Positions 35,001 through 48,085 of a stretch of DNA of 64,000 bases are shown here, piece after piece (positions within the stretch are counted from its first letter, which is position 1; the number at the start of each line of letters is the position of its first letter). A program made the translations under genes and the position numbers. Origin of the DNA: Taxillus chinensis (lineage: Eukaryota > Streptophyta > Magnoliopsida > Santalales > Loranthaceae); NCBI GenBank assembly GCA_023512835.1, contig CM042089.1:19968438-20032437 (forward strand), read 5' to 3'. The notes beneath the pieces were generated by a model that had not been told where the DNA came from, did no database searches, and saw only the letters and a list, made by a program, of their open reading frames with translations.

Positions 35001-38000
35001 TAAATTGAGTTTCATAGAAAAATTGAGTTTGAATTTGAAAACATAAAATAATTAAAATGTATTTTCAAAAGCATCACAATTTATTCAAATCGAAATTTGA
35101 ATCCTCGTTTCAAATAGGTGTACAAAACAAGATTTCAGCATGTGGACTCACTTTTTGTTTTTTTTTAAATAGAATCACTCGGAAATACAGGATGCACCAA
35201 ACACTGCATTTGTATCAGGCACATGAATCTAGTCATTTTGAAAATATAATTATAAAGAAGATGCATTTAATGGTTACTATTGCCAGTGGTACATCTTTAA
35301 TGAGAAAGAGAGGTTTTGTCCAGGATATTGTCATATCAATTGATGAGACAGACTCAAGTTAACACTATGAGCTTTGGATTTCCATTAATATATGAAATTG
35401 TCACATGCTTAAATTGCTGTCACCTGTCACCTTTTTGCCCATCTTTACTAGGAATGAGAGATTTTGTCCAGGGTCCATGGGTCCCTCTCATAATTGACAT
35501 AAATTGATGAGAAAGGCTCACATCAACACTCTGAGCTTGGATTTCCATTCATCTCTGGAATTGCCACATGCTTGGATTATCACTTTTTCATTTGCTGACA
35601 TGCATGAAATTCCACATTAGGGGATCTAAGAGTCGTCTTTGATGCGTAGTGATTCTCTAGATTGGTGCAGAGATGGGAAAGGGAGGGATAGGTAACCTAA
35701 TTTACCCACTCAATGGTCATTGCTGGTGACAGTGTCAAAAAAAAGTTGGAAGTAAAGGGCTGTGATAGTTGAGTCGCAAAGAAGTCTAATCTGATGAGCC
35801 ATTGTATGGTTATTCCTTTGGAGCTTGGAAATTACATCTTGTTCAACGATCAAATAATTCCATACATTCATATTAGAGAATTGTAGAGGTGCAGAGGTGT
35901 TTGAAATCTGTAACCGTTATGGTTTTTATACATTTCTGATTTCTTACATTTTTGGTGTACAGATGTTCATTGGGGGGACAGGCTTTTCTTCAATGCAAAA
36001 TTGCAAATTTTATGAAGTTCCTTTTTTTAAAGTTTTTTTTTTTTAATTGTATGGGTAGCAAATCCTTTCTTTCTTATTTTAAGTTTCATAAGGCTGGTTT
36101 CAACTTTCAATATAGAATCTCTTTCACAGTTGGACTTTCCTTTTAGTTTTCTTCATTTAGGATTTATGTGCAAGCACGTAGAGGCCAGTTTTGCCTCTTA
36201 ATTTCTCTGAGATGGTAGTTTATTTTTGTACTTGTTTATCTTCATGAGACATAAGAGTTTAGGAGTTGGTAGCGGGGCCTTGTCTAAGTTTTACGTTTCA
36301 TTTTATAGAAAGTTCCGTTAAATGTATATTGGGAGCTGGAACGGTTAGACATGATGATTCATTAATTTCATTCGCGCCTGCTGTACTTTTTGTACTAGTT
36401 TTGGCGCATTTAGTGCCTAATATTGCTTGAGATATAAATTGGATATCATGGGAGTCTGATTTGTAAGTAAAAGTTACATATTTTTTTTAAATTGCAAATT
36501 ACAAGCTAATTGGTCCTTATCTGATGGTATTTAATAAATTTTTTGGTGCTTTGTGTAACTTATCACTTTCTGTGTCTGTTCACAGATTATGGGATCTTGG
36601 TCAGCAGAGATGTGTACATTCTTATGCTGTTCATACAGATTCTGTATGGGCACTTGCAAGCACCCCAACGTTTAGTCATGTTTATAGCGGTGGCAGGGAC
36701 CTTTCTGTAAGTACAAATTGAATTTGATTGGCACAAATCTTCTGCTTGTTTCGGAGTTTTTCCCCTAGTAATTCCTTTTATTTTCTTTATGCATGTTCTC
36801 ATTTGTATCGCCTATTTATTTCTTTACCTGCAGTTATACCTGACAGATCTGGCGACTAGAGAGAGTCAACTGCTTTGCACAAAGGAGCACCCTATTTTGC
36901 AACTAGCTTTGCATGATGACAATATATGGGTTGCAACAACAGATTCTTCTGTAGACAGATGGCCAGCAGAAGGACGAAACCCTCAGAAGGTTTTTCAAAG
37001 AGGCGGCTCATTTTTAGCTGGGAACTTGTCTTTCTCTCGGGCAAGGGTATCTTTAGAAGGTTCTGCCCTGGTAATTGATTGTCACGGGCTCACATTTTTG
37101 TTTCATAACCTTTGTTCCCTTCTCTGCACTTACATTGTGAATTTAGGTTTACCTTTTATGCATTCCACTGCTTTGATAGAAGGGTTTACCTCATAATTAA
37201 ATGTTTGCAATTTTTTTATTACGGAACTTTCTTTGGATGCGCTCATCGCTTATGCGCCTGTGATATTTAATTTATTGATTTTCTCTCTTTATATTGATTC
37301 ATTTGCTTTCAATCTTCTGTCTTATGCTAGTGGTTAATGTTATAGGTTCCTGTTTATAAAGAACCAAACTTGATTATTCCTGGCACTCCTGGAATAGTAC
37401 AGCATGAAATTTTAAATAACAGGAGACATGTGCTAACGAAGGTAACTCCTCTAACATCAAAGATAATGTTAACTCCTCTTTGGTACGTGATTGATCTTTG
37501 TTTCTGATTTCAAATGTTAGTTTTGGTGCGTGATAAGGCTGATATATATGTTTGGTCTCATTAGGATACAGCTGGGTCAGTTAAGTTATGGGAGATCACG
37601 CGGGGTATTGTGGTTGAAGATTATGGAAAGGTAGCTTCATTACTTAAAGATTGATAGTGATTATAAACTTTGGTTTATAACCCAGGAAGCACCTTGACCA
37701 CTTATTAGATGGAAAAGGGATTAGGTTAATTTTATTTAATATATGAAGTATGAGAAGTTTATCATGTTTTATGATAATTTATGGTGTTGATAGTTTGATT
37801 GTTATCCATGCTATTAATATTATTGCAGGTTTCTTTTGAGGAGAAGAAGGAAGAGTTATTTGAAATGGTATGATTGTTAGACTTTGTTTATCCTCTCTGA
37901 GAGCTGATTTGAAGCCCTTGCCGATATTCATTTTGATTTTGTTTTTCTTATATAGGTAAGCGTTCCCGCATGGTTCACAGTGGATACAAGACTTGGAAAT

Positions 38001-41000
38001 TTGTCTGTCCATTTAGACACCCCACAATGCTTTTCAGCAGAGATGTATTCTACTGATCTCAATATTGTTGGAAAGCCTGAGGATGACAAGGTTAGAAACT
38101 TGGGTATTTCTGTTCTCATATTTTTCCTTGATCCTCATGTTTCGTTTGTTTAAAATGTTTTTTCCTGGTTAATTTTTTTTTCTGCTAGTCTATTTCTTAC
38201 TCTTTTTTGTCCATTTTATAAATTGTATGCTACTATCTTCGCTTGCTCTTGACCATAACTTTGATATTGCTGGTCCTCTTTTTGCAACATGAGATGGAAG
38301 GGTTAAAGTTAATGGTGTTGCCATCAGTTTTAATTATTTGAAAAAGTTAACACAACATGAGATGCAATATGTTGATTGCTATGCGTAGCATTTTCCTTCC
38401 TTAGTGTAGATTGATACATACTATACATTGAAGGAAGGCTGAAGTTTTGACAAGTGTTAGTACTATATATACTTTTATAATCTCTCTCTCTATATATATA
38501 TTTCTTGTATAGTTTGGTACTAATTTTGAATCAAATATAAGTATGGTTCGAAGTTGTGGTTGCAGATGTCGTCATGTCGCGAATAACTCGTTGCATTTCG
38601 GACGAGATACAACTTTAGGCATGGAATAATATTTAATTAAAAAATATAAATCATAGAAAAATCAAAAAAAGCAAATCATTACATTAAACTCATTAAACAA
38701 GCAAAATAAATGATTTAAATTGCATGCTAAGACTTCAAACATAAAAAAAGACATTGGACCACAATTTTTTTTTTACTAAAAAGTAAGTAAATTTTATTAG
38801 AAAAAAATTGCACACGAGGAGTGCTTGAAGAGTAGAAATACAATAACAAGCTCAAAAGGAATACACATTAACAACATCACAAATGAAAGAAAATGTATTG
38901 CAGTATTGATTTAAAACACGTTTTATCAGATTTTAAAACGTATTACAGTATTAATTTAAAACAAAATCAGTTAATTTAAATAAATAATTTAATCATAAAT
39001 AAATTATTTGTAAATAATTAATCAGTTAATTTAATCAATAAATAAAACACACCTCGGACAAATTAGAAAGCAAAGAGAAGAACGCACAAAGTGAGCAGTA
39101 GTAGCATGCGTGTGTGAGGGGGAAGAAGATCGGCCGTCGACAGCGGTAGCATGTCGCTGCACAGTGCCGAGGAAGTCCAGATTGGCTGTTGGCATTTTTT
39201 TCGTCGAAGAAGAGAAGACAAGGACGATCACAATCGATGGCTGTCCTCGATGGCCTCAATTGATGACCGTCAGAAGAAGAGAAGATGAGGAGGATGAAAC
39301 CAATGGCTGTTGGCATAAAAGATTTAAAGAAAGTTAATGAAAAAAGGAGTGGAGGAGGAAGAAAGGTACGTATCAATTATTTTCGTTAATTTCGGATGAA
39401 TTTTCGTATGTGATGCATTCTATCGTTTTGATGTCGTCCGAATTGCTTCTTCTCGCCCGAGATCTCGGCCGAAATCAACGAGATGTAGTAGCTATGCGAG
39501 ATTCGTATCGGGGTGGGATTTCATACTAGGACCCTTCGATACCATAATGATTCAGGCAATATGTCTCGGTATTGGCTGACACTTCGAACCGTGAATATAA
39601 GCTTTTTATTTGCCTTGGTTCATATAGCTGATTTCAGATTAAGGCTTATTGGTTTGATTTATAAGTTTGGAACAGGTTGTTTTTTTAAGGTTACTTCTTG
39701 AATCATCATACACGACTTATCCTTTTTGGTCATTAAGATAAAAAAATTTCATTGTAGTTATTTTTGTTTTGATTCTGCAGGTTAATTTAGCACGAGAGAC
39801 CCTTAAAGGTCTGTTCAGTCATTGGTTGACGAAAAAAAAGCAAAGAGTTGGATCCCAAGCATCATCGAATGGAGAAGTACCTCCTGGGAGTAATGTTCTT
39901 CCTAGAAGTGTGACACACACACGGATCGAGGTAGACAACAATGTTGAAAATGATTCCATGGTGTATCCTCCATTCGAATTTTCAGCAGTGACTCCTCCAT
40001 CTATTATTACTGAAGGCTCTAATGGTGGCCCGTGGAGAAAGAAAGTTACTGAGTTAGATGGAACTGAGGATGATAAAGACTTTCCTTGGTGGTGTCTGGA
40101 TTGTTTGTTGAATAGCCGCCTACCTCCAAGAGAAAATACCAAGTAATTGCTTTTTTTTTTGGTGCCCAATATATCATTTTCTTTGTTGAGGATGTGAACT
40201 GCCCACCTGAGGAACTTTGTGTTATTGGTTTGCCTTTGACATGGGGTTGAAAGCAGAGTTGCCTAGGAGCAGAGATCAGTGGTTCCTGACAGTCTGTACA
40301 ATTCCATAAAGTTTTATGAGAAATTGACTTAGTTTGGTTGGTTTAGGGTTCTTTTGTTTTAGTTAGTTGGTTAGTGTTTATTTTATTTGATTTTTGACTT
40401 TACATCATAGTATTAGTACTCTTAATGTTTTGTATTTTGGTTGGTTCTAAATTCTATTTCATTAGGTTTCTTAATAGGAGTAAAATTAAGAATTGTTAAG
40501 TTTCTTTTCTTCATACTTATGCTGTTATGCAGCCTGCCAACATAAACAAATAAAGTGAATGAGACTCTTATTTGTCAGTATTTTTATATCTGAGTTTCTT
40601 TTTATAGTAGTTATGAGCTCCTAAAGCTCCTAATCTAGTTCTCTTTCACAAACTATGGTATTACACTTCAAACAGTTTTACGAGTTCACTGGCCAACTCA
40701 GCTGTTTAAGATTACAACCAAACTAAAAAGTACTTTGACAGCCCACATTGAGTCCTTAAAAAGCTCTCTATAAGGGTCCTCAAACAAACAGATAAGAAAA
40801 TGTAATTATAAGAATGCTCTGCGACATGCAATGGAAACAAAGAGAAAAGAAAATCTCAGTATGATGTTGCAGAAGATTGTTGAAGTCTATAATACTTCAG
40901 CTGTGCTCAGATTTTGCTTGACTTGTGGTTGCTTAATTGTATGCTCAGTAATTGATTGATTTAATATTTTGCTTATGAAAAAAATGATTGATTGAATATT

Positions 41001-44000
41001 TTGTCATCATATTCAAAGTATCTATTTCAACGGTTGAATCTAAATTGTAATGGTTTTGGGAGCGTTGATTTATTTGTTTGTAATATACCGGATCTTGAAT
41101 ATGTGTAACCCCTGAATGTTGTTGAACAACATTTATAATAATCTTGCAACAACCTGAGTCATTTAAATCTTTGGTTTCTCGAATGTTGGTCATTTTAAGG
41201 AATTAACTATAAATCTTTGAAAAATGTTCCAGTCGATCTTCATAAGAATGAACATTTTAAGTCGCTTTCTTATATGAAATGATATCATATCATCGTTTTG
41301 GTGTGCTTTCTTTATTGCTTTGGCTTGAGTTTTATATGTTGGGTAAAATAGTCTTTTCATAGCTGGATGATGTCACCAAAAGCTTTTGGTGCATCAGTTA
41401 GGCTTGCTGGTGCGTCATCGACTCAAGCGATCCTATTGTATGTAAGCCAAAGATGTCATCAAAGATTCAAAGACTAAAATGTCGTTATTGTACATAAAGA
41501 ACTTGACTTCTTGAACTCTTTTAATGTAAAATGGTGTCGTCTTATAGTTCTGAATTCCTGGTGCATCATGCTGACATAGTCCAAAGTTGTTAGTGTCTGA
41601 AATGTTGCCATTTGGAACTCAAGAGCTACTACTACATCATGCTCATGTACGTAAGAACTTCTTGTGTAATTATATGGCGTTATTTCTCTAAATGATAAGT
41701 CCTTTGGTTTCGCGAAGTCCCATTTTAATAAAATGATGTCATGATGCCCGTGAGTCTAGCGTGTCAGGTTTGCATTGCGCTTCTAGAGTTGTAACACAGC
41801 ATCATATCAATAAATGAAGCGAGTCTATTTACTTAGTTTTTCTAGTTTTTCATTCATTAATCCAAACGGTTTTGCATGGTATATCAAGCAGATTTGGTAC
41901 GTCATGGTTATGTATGTCTGATTTTTTAATACATTTAAACACTGTCATTTCACTTAATGAAGTGTTCCTTTTCTTCTAACTCCTCCCGGCCTTTGATTTC
42001 ATTAAATAGACCTGGGTTCTTCTCAAGTCTAGTGACATTGGTTCATCAAGCTGGCATTCTCTAGTGGCTCTGGTCAATTAAACTATGCCGTTTTAGTGTT
42101 TTACTAAACAAGATCATCTGGTTTGTCATCCATATGTCAGTTAGTGGATCTGGAGGTTGAATATGTTGTCATTGTCAAACGGGTATAACTCTAATTTCTT
42201 CGCTGTGTAATTCGCCTTCTGACAAACTCCTTTCTGTATTTTGTAAGGTTATGTTGGCTACAAATTTGATTATTATTAATTTCAGCCTTATTCTGAGATC
42301 AAATGTTATCCAATTATGATTCACTCTATGAGTTCATCCAATTAGATTGTTCATCCAATTACTATTATAGACATAAGTTGATTTAAACTTGTTTTCATAC
42401 TTATGGGTTAACTTCAATCCTTTATCTTGATTTAATCACTTGGTTCTGGCTTGTTTTGTTCTTCCAATTCTTCTGTGTTCTCCCTGTACGTTTTCCGGGT
42501 TTAACTGTCATAATCAAATAAACCATATCCTTTTATATGTCCTGATATGGTGAATACCAGTGAAGAATCTGATCTACAGTGGCAGCTTCATGGGGGAATG
42601 TGTTCAATCTGTGAAGTGGTATGATGAATTTCAATCTACTTATTCCCAGATTCCAGATTTTATCACAATGAAATCTGGGAAACAGTTTGTAAAAACTAGC
42701 AATGCAAGCATGTCAATTATATATAGTAAAGAGAATTCAGTGCAATGAGAGCCGAATGACGATGACATATTGAAAATTCACTTGATTCTGTTAATCAAAA
42801 GTCTGTATCTTGGTTGTCAATATTGGTAAGGTTAAGAACATTGTTTTTTAGGCATGACAAAGAATGCATTGAACTCATTGTTTTTCTATTCAGTTCTTGG
42901 CTCTTTTTTGTTCTGTCCATCCTCAACCCCATCAAGGTTGGGGGAATCAATATAAGTTTTTAGCCCTTGCCTATTGTTCCGTGCATTTCTGGCTAATTTA
43001 CCTTGTTATTTTGCATTTGTTTGTGTTGGCTTTATTAGGTGTAGCTTTTACCTTCATCCATGTGAAGGCTCTCCTGCTCAGATCCTTACACAAGGGAAAC
43101 TGAGTGCACCCCGAATATTGAGAATACATAAGGTCTGTTATTGATTTTGCAGCCTGATATTCAAATAATTGATATATCTCTTTGTTTGTGTTTCTTTTTG
43201 TTTCCACCTCTATTCAAAGCATTAGTTGAAATTTTTTAGATAGAGATATCAATTACATATTCTGTCTGCGTCATATCTATTTTATCGATAAACTTGCCAA
43301 GGAAATTTTGACGTAATTGGTTCTACTCACATGTTCCTCAGGTTGTTAACTATGTCGTAGAAAAAATGGTCCTTGACAAACCATTGGATAGTGTTACTTC
43401 TGATGGGGCCTTTACTGCTGGACTTGCTGGGGTACTGTCACAGCATACGACAGTTGGGGGAGATGTATCCTTCCGATCCGGTTTGAAGACTTGGCAAAAG
43501 CTCAAGCCTTCAGTAGAGATCCTGTGCAATAACCAGGCAAGTGAATGTTGATCTTGAAATGTCATCCCATTTGTTACCAAATCCATCCCTTTATAATAAT
43601 GGGATGAGTGAATGTGAATCCTAGAATGTTTTAATATGGTGTGACCAACTCCTTGCTAATAGAATTTTGAGCCAAGCCTTTCACGCACAAATGCCTACTA
43701 TATTATTTTAATAACTTTATTAGATCAGTCAGTGTAAATTTTAAACTTAAATTGTCTTGCAAACTCTTTGTAGTGTGTAGTCATCATTGTTATTTCATGG
43801 TTCTACAATATCGAATTTTTATAGGGGTTTGGTTTCCTACTAAAACATAATTTTGCTTCCATGCTCTGACCAAGAATACTTGACAAAAAATTGTTTTTTC
43901 TTATGGTATTTGTTTATCATGCACCACATTTTGGATTTTCCTCAACAGGTTTTGGGAACATTTGCTTAGATTAGTATGAGAATATTGAATCTTTATAAAG

Positions 44001-44228
44001 GCGTAGACTGGATTTTTTATTACCTTGTTTAGTTCCTAGAAAATGCTATTGATCCAGGTCTATCTACATGTAGACCATTATCCATTATTGACTCATCCAT
44101 GACTGTCGACTTTTGCATCTCTTCTCCAGGTCCTATCTCCTGACATGAGCCTAGCTACAGTCCGGACTTACATATGGAAGAAAACTGATGAACTGATCCT
44201 CAATTACAGAGTGATGCAAGGCAGATAA
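32003..44228 (+). CDS. LRS1: WD40 protein, WDR48/UAF1 homologue (LRS1-like), 17 coding exons
   Basis: Exons: 32003-32101, 32366-32524, 33358-33423, 33508-33597, 33763-34068, 34354-34451, 34664-34699, 36586-36706, 36834-37070, 37346-37441, 37565-37630, 37829-37867, 37956-38090, 39781-40142, 43039-43132, 43342-43536, 44130-44228 (TAA 44226-44228). All phases close, giving 765 residues. The N-terminus [10 protein letters not shown] plus [14 protein letters not shown] is that of plant WDR48-like proteins (Arabidopsis LRS1/At3g05090 type, named from memory). WD repeats fill about residues 34-460, with LKRWAL, LKTWNC, VFVWDI, VRVWDP, RLWDL and VKLWEI as repeat ends. The C-terminal DUF3337/WDR48-type domain is residues about 515-765 ([55 protein letters not shown]). 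In animals WDR48 activates USP1, USP12 and USP46 deubiquitinases; the plant role is less clear. One intron uses a GC donor (see findings). Confidence 0.9.
34852..35207. mobile_element. Candidate MITE in intron 7 of the WDR48/LRS1-like gene
   Basis: The left end GGTGTTTGGTATGTGTTT and the reverse complement of the right end (AGTGTTTGGTGCATC) form imperfect terminal inverted repeats around an AT-rich core containing paired TTTATGATTGAAATCAT and CAAATCGAAATTTGAA strings. The core resembles the element at 56716-57077. No target-site duplication was identified, so the superfamily is open. Confidence 0.45.
35292..35591. repeat. Imperfect 148-bp tandem duplication in intron 7 of the WDR48/LRS1-like gene
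   Basis: Copy 1 (35292-35439) and copy 2 (35440-35591) share in order CATCTTTA, GAGA..TTTTGTCCAGG, AAATTGATGAGA/CAATTGATGAGA, CTCA..T.AACACT.TGAGCTT, GGATTTCCATT and CACATGCTT. They differ by small indels. Confidence 0.7.
38541..39540. mobile_element. Candidate non-autonomous TIR element in intron 13 of the WDR48/LRS1-like gene
   Basis: A left-end segment near 38570-38610 (AACTCGTTGCATTTCGGACG and AGATAC) is matched in inverted orientation by 39440-39490 (reverse complement reads ATCTCGTTGATTTCGGCCGA then GATC). Outer strings TATGGTTCGAAG (near 38540) and reverse-complemented TATGGTATCGAAG (near 39540) may be the termini. A minus-strand LINE-like tail lies inside at 38770-38870. Inner frames are low-complexity and not genes. 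No target-site duplication was found. Confidence 0.4.
41360..42140. repeat. Weak long-period repeat texture in intron 14 of the WDR48/LRS1-like gene
   Basis: Variants of AAAATGATGTCGTC (near 41366, 41478, 41530, 41603, 41674 and 41733) alternate with variants of TGGTGCATCATG (near 41388, 41410, 41560 and 41628) at intervals of roughly 60-95 bp. This suggests an old, much decayed tandem array. No coding capacity. Confidence 0.3.
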
Positions 44229-44900
44229 TGTCTAAATGAGGTGGGCATCGACTAAAATTTGTTGCACTGTTCTGGATAGCCCTTTCCCCTTTTCATTTGA
44301 TTTCCCATGCATAAAATAGTTTCCAATGATGCATTTGAATGAATATTCGGGGCCTTTGATTTTTAGGATCTACGGACATGGTATCTAAATCGTTACTATT
44401 GTCTATTGATGCTTGTGAAACTGTATTTTCTCTGAACTGATTATTTGCTGGGCCCCGAGTTTCAGTTGCAGTTGGCATAGTTCTTGTGCTTGGAAACGAT
44501 TGATAATTCCAGGGAGGGATGCTTTTCGTTACAAGATCTATTATTACAGTGTTGTAAATGTGGTAAACTAGTTTGCCTAGCTCTGCAGTCTTAGTATTGT
44601 GCGGTGGTTCTTTTAACAGAGGGAAGGTAATTTAAGTTTTGAGCCTCTGTATTCAAGATGCAGGCCTCTAGAACTTTAAGCAAACATCATTGTGAAGCTG
44701 CTACGGACAGCCAGGCATACGCAGCTGTGCCATTGTGTTTTTGACTCGAAAGGAGAAACTAGGGAGGGACGAACAGTGGGAACTTTTGGGTTTGATCATA
44801 ATGAGACAGATTTGTAGATTCTTGTTATTTGAGGAAAAAGGCTGTGAGGGTTGGCATTTTAGCAAACACCATCCTTGTGAAGATAATTATATATATTTGA

Positions 44901-44906
44901 AATAAA
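44901..44906 (+). terminator. Poly(A) signal of the WDR48/LRS1-like gene
   Basis: AATAAA about 670 bp after the stop codon, preceded by T/A-rich far-upstream sequence. It is the only canonical signal noticed downstream of this gene before the sequence becomes plainly intergenic. Confidence 0.4.
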
Positions 44907-45507
44907 AGTAGTTTCCGATTTGCCTTTCTAGTAACTGGACTATTCTAAGAGGCTTCTTGTTTCTTTTTCCATTTCCTTTTCCTATTGTATAGTTTTCAGA
45001 ATGAACGGATGAAGCCATATTGGGGTGTGCAGCAGTTGTATGGCGGAGTCGGTTTGATTATTTTTCAGCAATCGAGCCGCTAATTATATGGTTGCAAAAA
45101 TGTGTATTTCGCGTTGACCAGCCCAACTAGCTGAACAGTGAACGCTGCACAGCTGCTGTGTGGAGACGTGAGATATTTTCTTTAAAATTTATAAGCATGA
45201 TGTCATTAAACAATCTCACATAGCAATTTTCTTTTATATATTTGAATGTGCGTTCTAGTCAAAGTTTAATAGGTATAAAGAAATAAATAATTTTTTTAAA
45301 AAATATTTTTTAGTTACAGTTAGTGTTTTGCAGAATATTTTTAATATTGTCGATAAAGAGAAGTGTGGTAAAATTATATTTTAAATTTAAATTTAAAATT
45401 TAGTTATTATTTTGTTGGCCAAAGATGGAAGTATGGATATAAAAAAAATCACAACAAAGAGAATATAATAAATGTTTTAGAAAATTAATACAACTTTGAT
45501 AGATATA

Positions 45508-45693
45508 GGGTATGTTTGGTAAGATGATTTTATTTTTAAAATATATTTTTTAAAAATATTATTTTTGAATAGGATTATTTTTAAAATAGTAGGTTTGATA
45601 AATTTAAAATTATTTATAAGTAGTGAAAATTTATTTAAACTCATAGTTTTTAAAAATAGTTATGTTTTTAAAAATAAGATATGTTAACTAAAT
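45508..45693. mobile_element. Palindromic MITE-like element
   Basis: The left end GTATGTTTGGTAAGATGATT and the reverse complement of the right end (CCTATTTAGTTAACATATC), both followed by TTATTTTTAAAA, show the element folds as an imperfect hairpin over nearly its whole 186 bp. The internal sequence is A/T only to a large degree. Confidence 0.55.
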
Positions 45694-46173
45694 AGGACTA
45701 TATATTTTATCTAATCAAGAATATTTTGACAGTACACAATGACAAGATAGAAGTTGGTCAACACTGATAAGTTTGTATGTTGTCATTCTCGTTTAACCTC
45801 AAAAAGACAAACAATAGGTAGTTACAAGATAAAAATAATGATATGGAAGTTGATTTATAAATTATAATCTAATTTCTAAGTGAGAGATTATTGTTTGCTT
45901 GAATGTAAAGAAAAAAGAAGAAAAAAGTTCTATATAGAGACATTGAATTAAAAAAATGCTTCAATTCCTTACCAAATATGAAAGTACACATGATTGAGAA
46001 AGTACAAGGGAAATAATCTTATATGATTCTAAGATAAAACTTCGGTCCTTTTCAAGGCCCGAGGCATCTCTTTTGTGTGAGCTTTTTATCTCCATCATAT
46101 AGTATTTCCTATAACTATCTTTCTTATGCCACATTTTGTCATTTATCCTTTTGATAATCATTTCATGCCCTCG

Positions 46174-46397
46174 TATTAATTACCTTAGGTATTAATTCTC
46201 ATGGTGAAGTTATGCCATGGCTGGAGTAAGTGCTAGTCCTTATAGCTGCCTCCAAGAGAGATATGGTGAAATGATCTCTAGTGGGTATCAATTGCTTTAG
46301 GTATTGATTCTCTTGGTGAAGTTATTCCATGGCTAGAGTAAGCATTAATCATTATAACTGCTCCCAAAAGAGATATGGTGAAATGATCTCTAGTGGG
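46174..46397. repeat. 112-bp perfect-period tandem duplication
   Basis: Unit 1 (46174-46285) and unit 2 (46286-46397) are each 112 bp and align without net gaps: TAGGTATT.ATTCTC.TGGTG, AAGTTAT.CCATGGCT.GAGT and AGATATGGTGAAATGATCTC are shared. About ten scattered substitutions separate them. Confidence 0.85.
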
Positions 46398-47092
46398 TAC
46401 GTTCTGATCTTCATATATTCTAAAAACTATCTCCATTATTCCTGTGGTGTTGTGTTTGATGTCGCAAACTTTCATTCAAAAAAATATAGAAATGATTTGA
46501 CTTCTTCTAAGTTACCTCTCAACTTATAGTGACGTATAAGCTATCCCTCCTCAAGGTCCAAGTAATGGGACCTAGTTAAATTCTCTGTATCATGTTAACC
46601 CAAGATATACATGGAGCAACTTCAATGATTTCATCCTCGGTCAAGTTTTGTACCTTCCTCATTCAATTGCCTAAATATTCCAGTAAATGTTAGGTGTTAG
46701 CAAGAAATCTAATAGTATTATAAGGGGTAAAACATGGACTGGCCTAGATTATGGGACCATACAAAGGAAATGTCCTTTCAGTCAAGTGCATAAGAGTGGA
46801 AGATATCTCATGAATTGACTCACCCCCTCAATCATGATAAAAGATATAAATTGGATAGTTTGTGCAAAAATGAAAGGATGAGATCACATCCTCCCATCAC
46901 TTGTCATACTAGGTCAATAATTGTTGTGTCTATATGACTTGGGATTCCTAGAAATATAACAGAGTCCAAATATGACTAGTATAGGTAACATGGAGGTATC
47001 AAACTCTGTTGTGCTTCGTATCAAGTATTTCCCTGGAACATCATCATTCCTTTTGATAGGGATAGGGGTGATAATGAGGCTATGAGATGGGG

Positions 47093-47144
47093 GTGAAATC
47101 AAATCTCTTATAATTCTTGTGAAATCAAATCTCTTACAACATAT
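47093..47144. repeat. 26-bp tandem duplication
   Basis: GTGAAATCAAATCTCTTA occurs at 47093 and again at 47119, followed by diverged sequence. A two-unit repeat in intergenic DNA. Confidence 0.75.
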
Positions 47145-47531
47145 CTAGTTGGGATAAGGATAAGGGTGATGATGAGAGGAGGAAGAAGGGAAACCGAGAT
47201 GCAGGGATGCAGAAAAGACCATGATTCAGTTTCTAAGGGACAACCAAACATAAATTCCTTTGACACCATGGACAATATTACGTATTTCTTGAGTTGTCCC
47301 CCTTTAGTTAACATAGTTGATCATGGATTTGTAAAACTTCTATGGACATTCAGGTAAGTGCTGAATAGAAATTAATTTAAACTGCAACTTCATTCATGTT
47401 TAATGAATCAAAGTGAATTTTGTAATTGTTCTCTATGTATTGGCACTTACATTATTTATTATGTGCATAGTCTCAGAATAGCTATGATGACATTCTTTGT
47501 TCTCCTTGGCTTTTTTTCAATTTTGGTGTAA

Positions 47532-48085
47532 GAGCACTCACACTAGACTAGATATAAGTTAAATTTAACAAAAAAAAAACAGCTAAAAGTTGAAAAAACA
47601 CCCCTACAATAGGCTCTTTATTGCTACAGTAAATTTAACATTTGGTTAAATGGCTGGCCAAATTTAGTTAGCCAATTTCATTAGCTAAAATTTATTTTAA
47701 AATAAAATAACAAGCTCTATACATCTGTCCGGTTGACATTGTCAGCGTTCCAGCCTCGCACGTCCCTCATCCCCTCGACCCATACCGTTCTTGTCGCATG
47801 CATGTTGTTATTATTAATATAGCAATAGACCACATATGGCGTTGGAGCCAAGTTTGGGAGGCGGAGAGGAGGGGAGACTTAGTGCGGTGGGGGAAATCTT
47901 GTGCGAGTGAAGTAAGAGGAGGAAGAGAGAGAGTTTGGATTTAAATTAATATTTTAATTTAAATACTAAAATTTTATTGAGCTTGTTAGTTCATAATGTA
48001 AAATCAACTACTAGTTAAATTTTATAAAAGATAAGTATTTGATTTAATTATAGCTAAAATATGTTAAGACCATTTATGAATGCTC
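47532..48085. mobile_element. PIF/Harbinger-like MITE with TAA target-site duplication
   Basis: The termini GAGCACTCA (left, from 47532) and GAGCATTCA (right, reverse complement, ending 48085) are near-identical, and both sides are flanked by TAA (47529-47531 and 48086-48088). A 3-bp TAA/TTA duplication is the hallmark of PIF/Harbinger. At 554 bp with no transposase frame it is non-autonomous. Confidence 0.65.

Noticed and set aside
42560..42748. 62-codon frame in intron 14 of the WDR48/LRS1-like gene considered as an exon
   Set aside because: The exons at 39781-40142 and 43039-43132 join directly in phase to give the conserved family sequence, so no exon is needed here.
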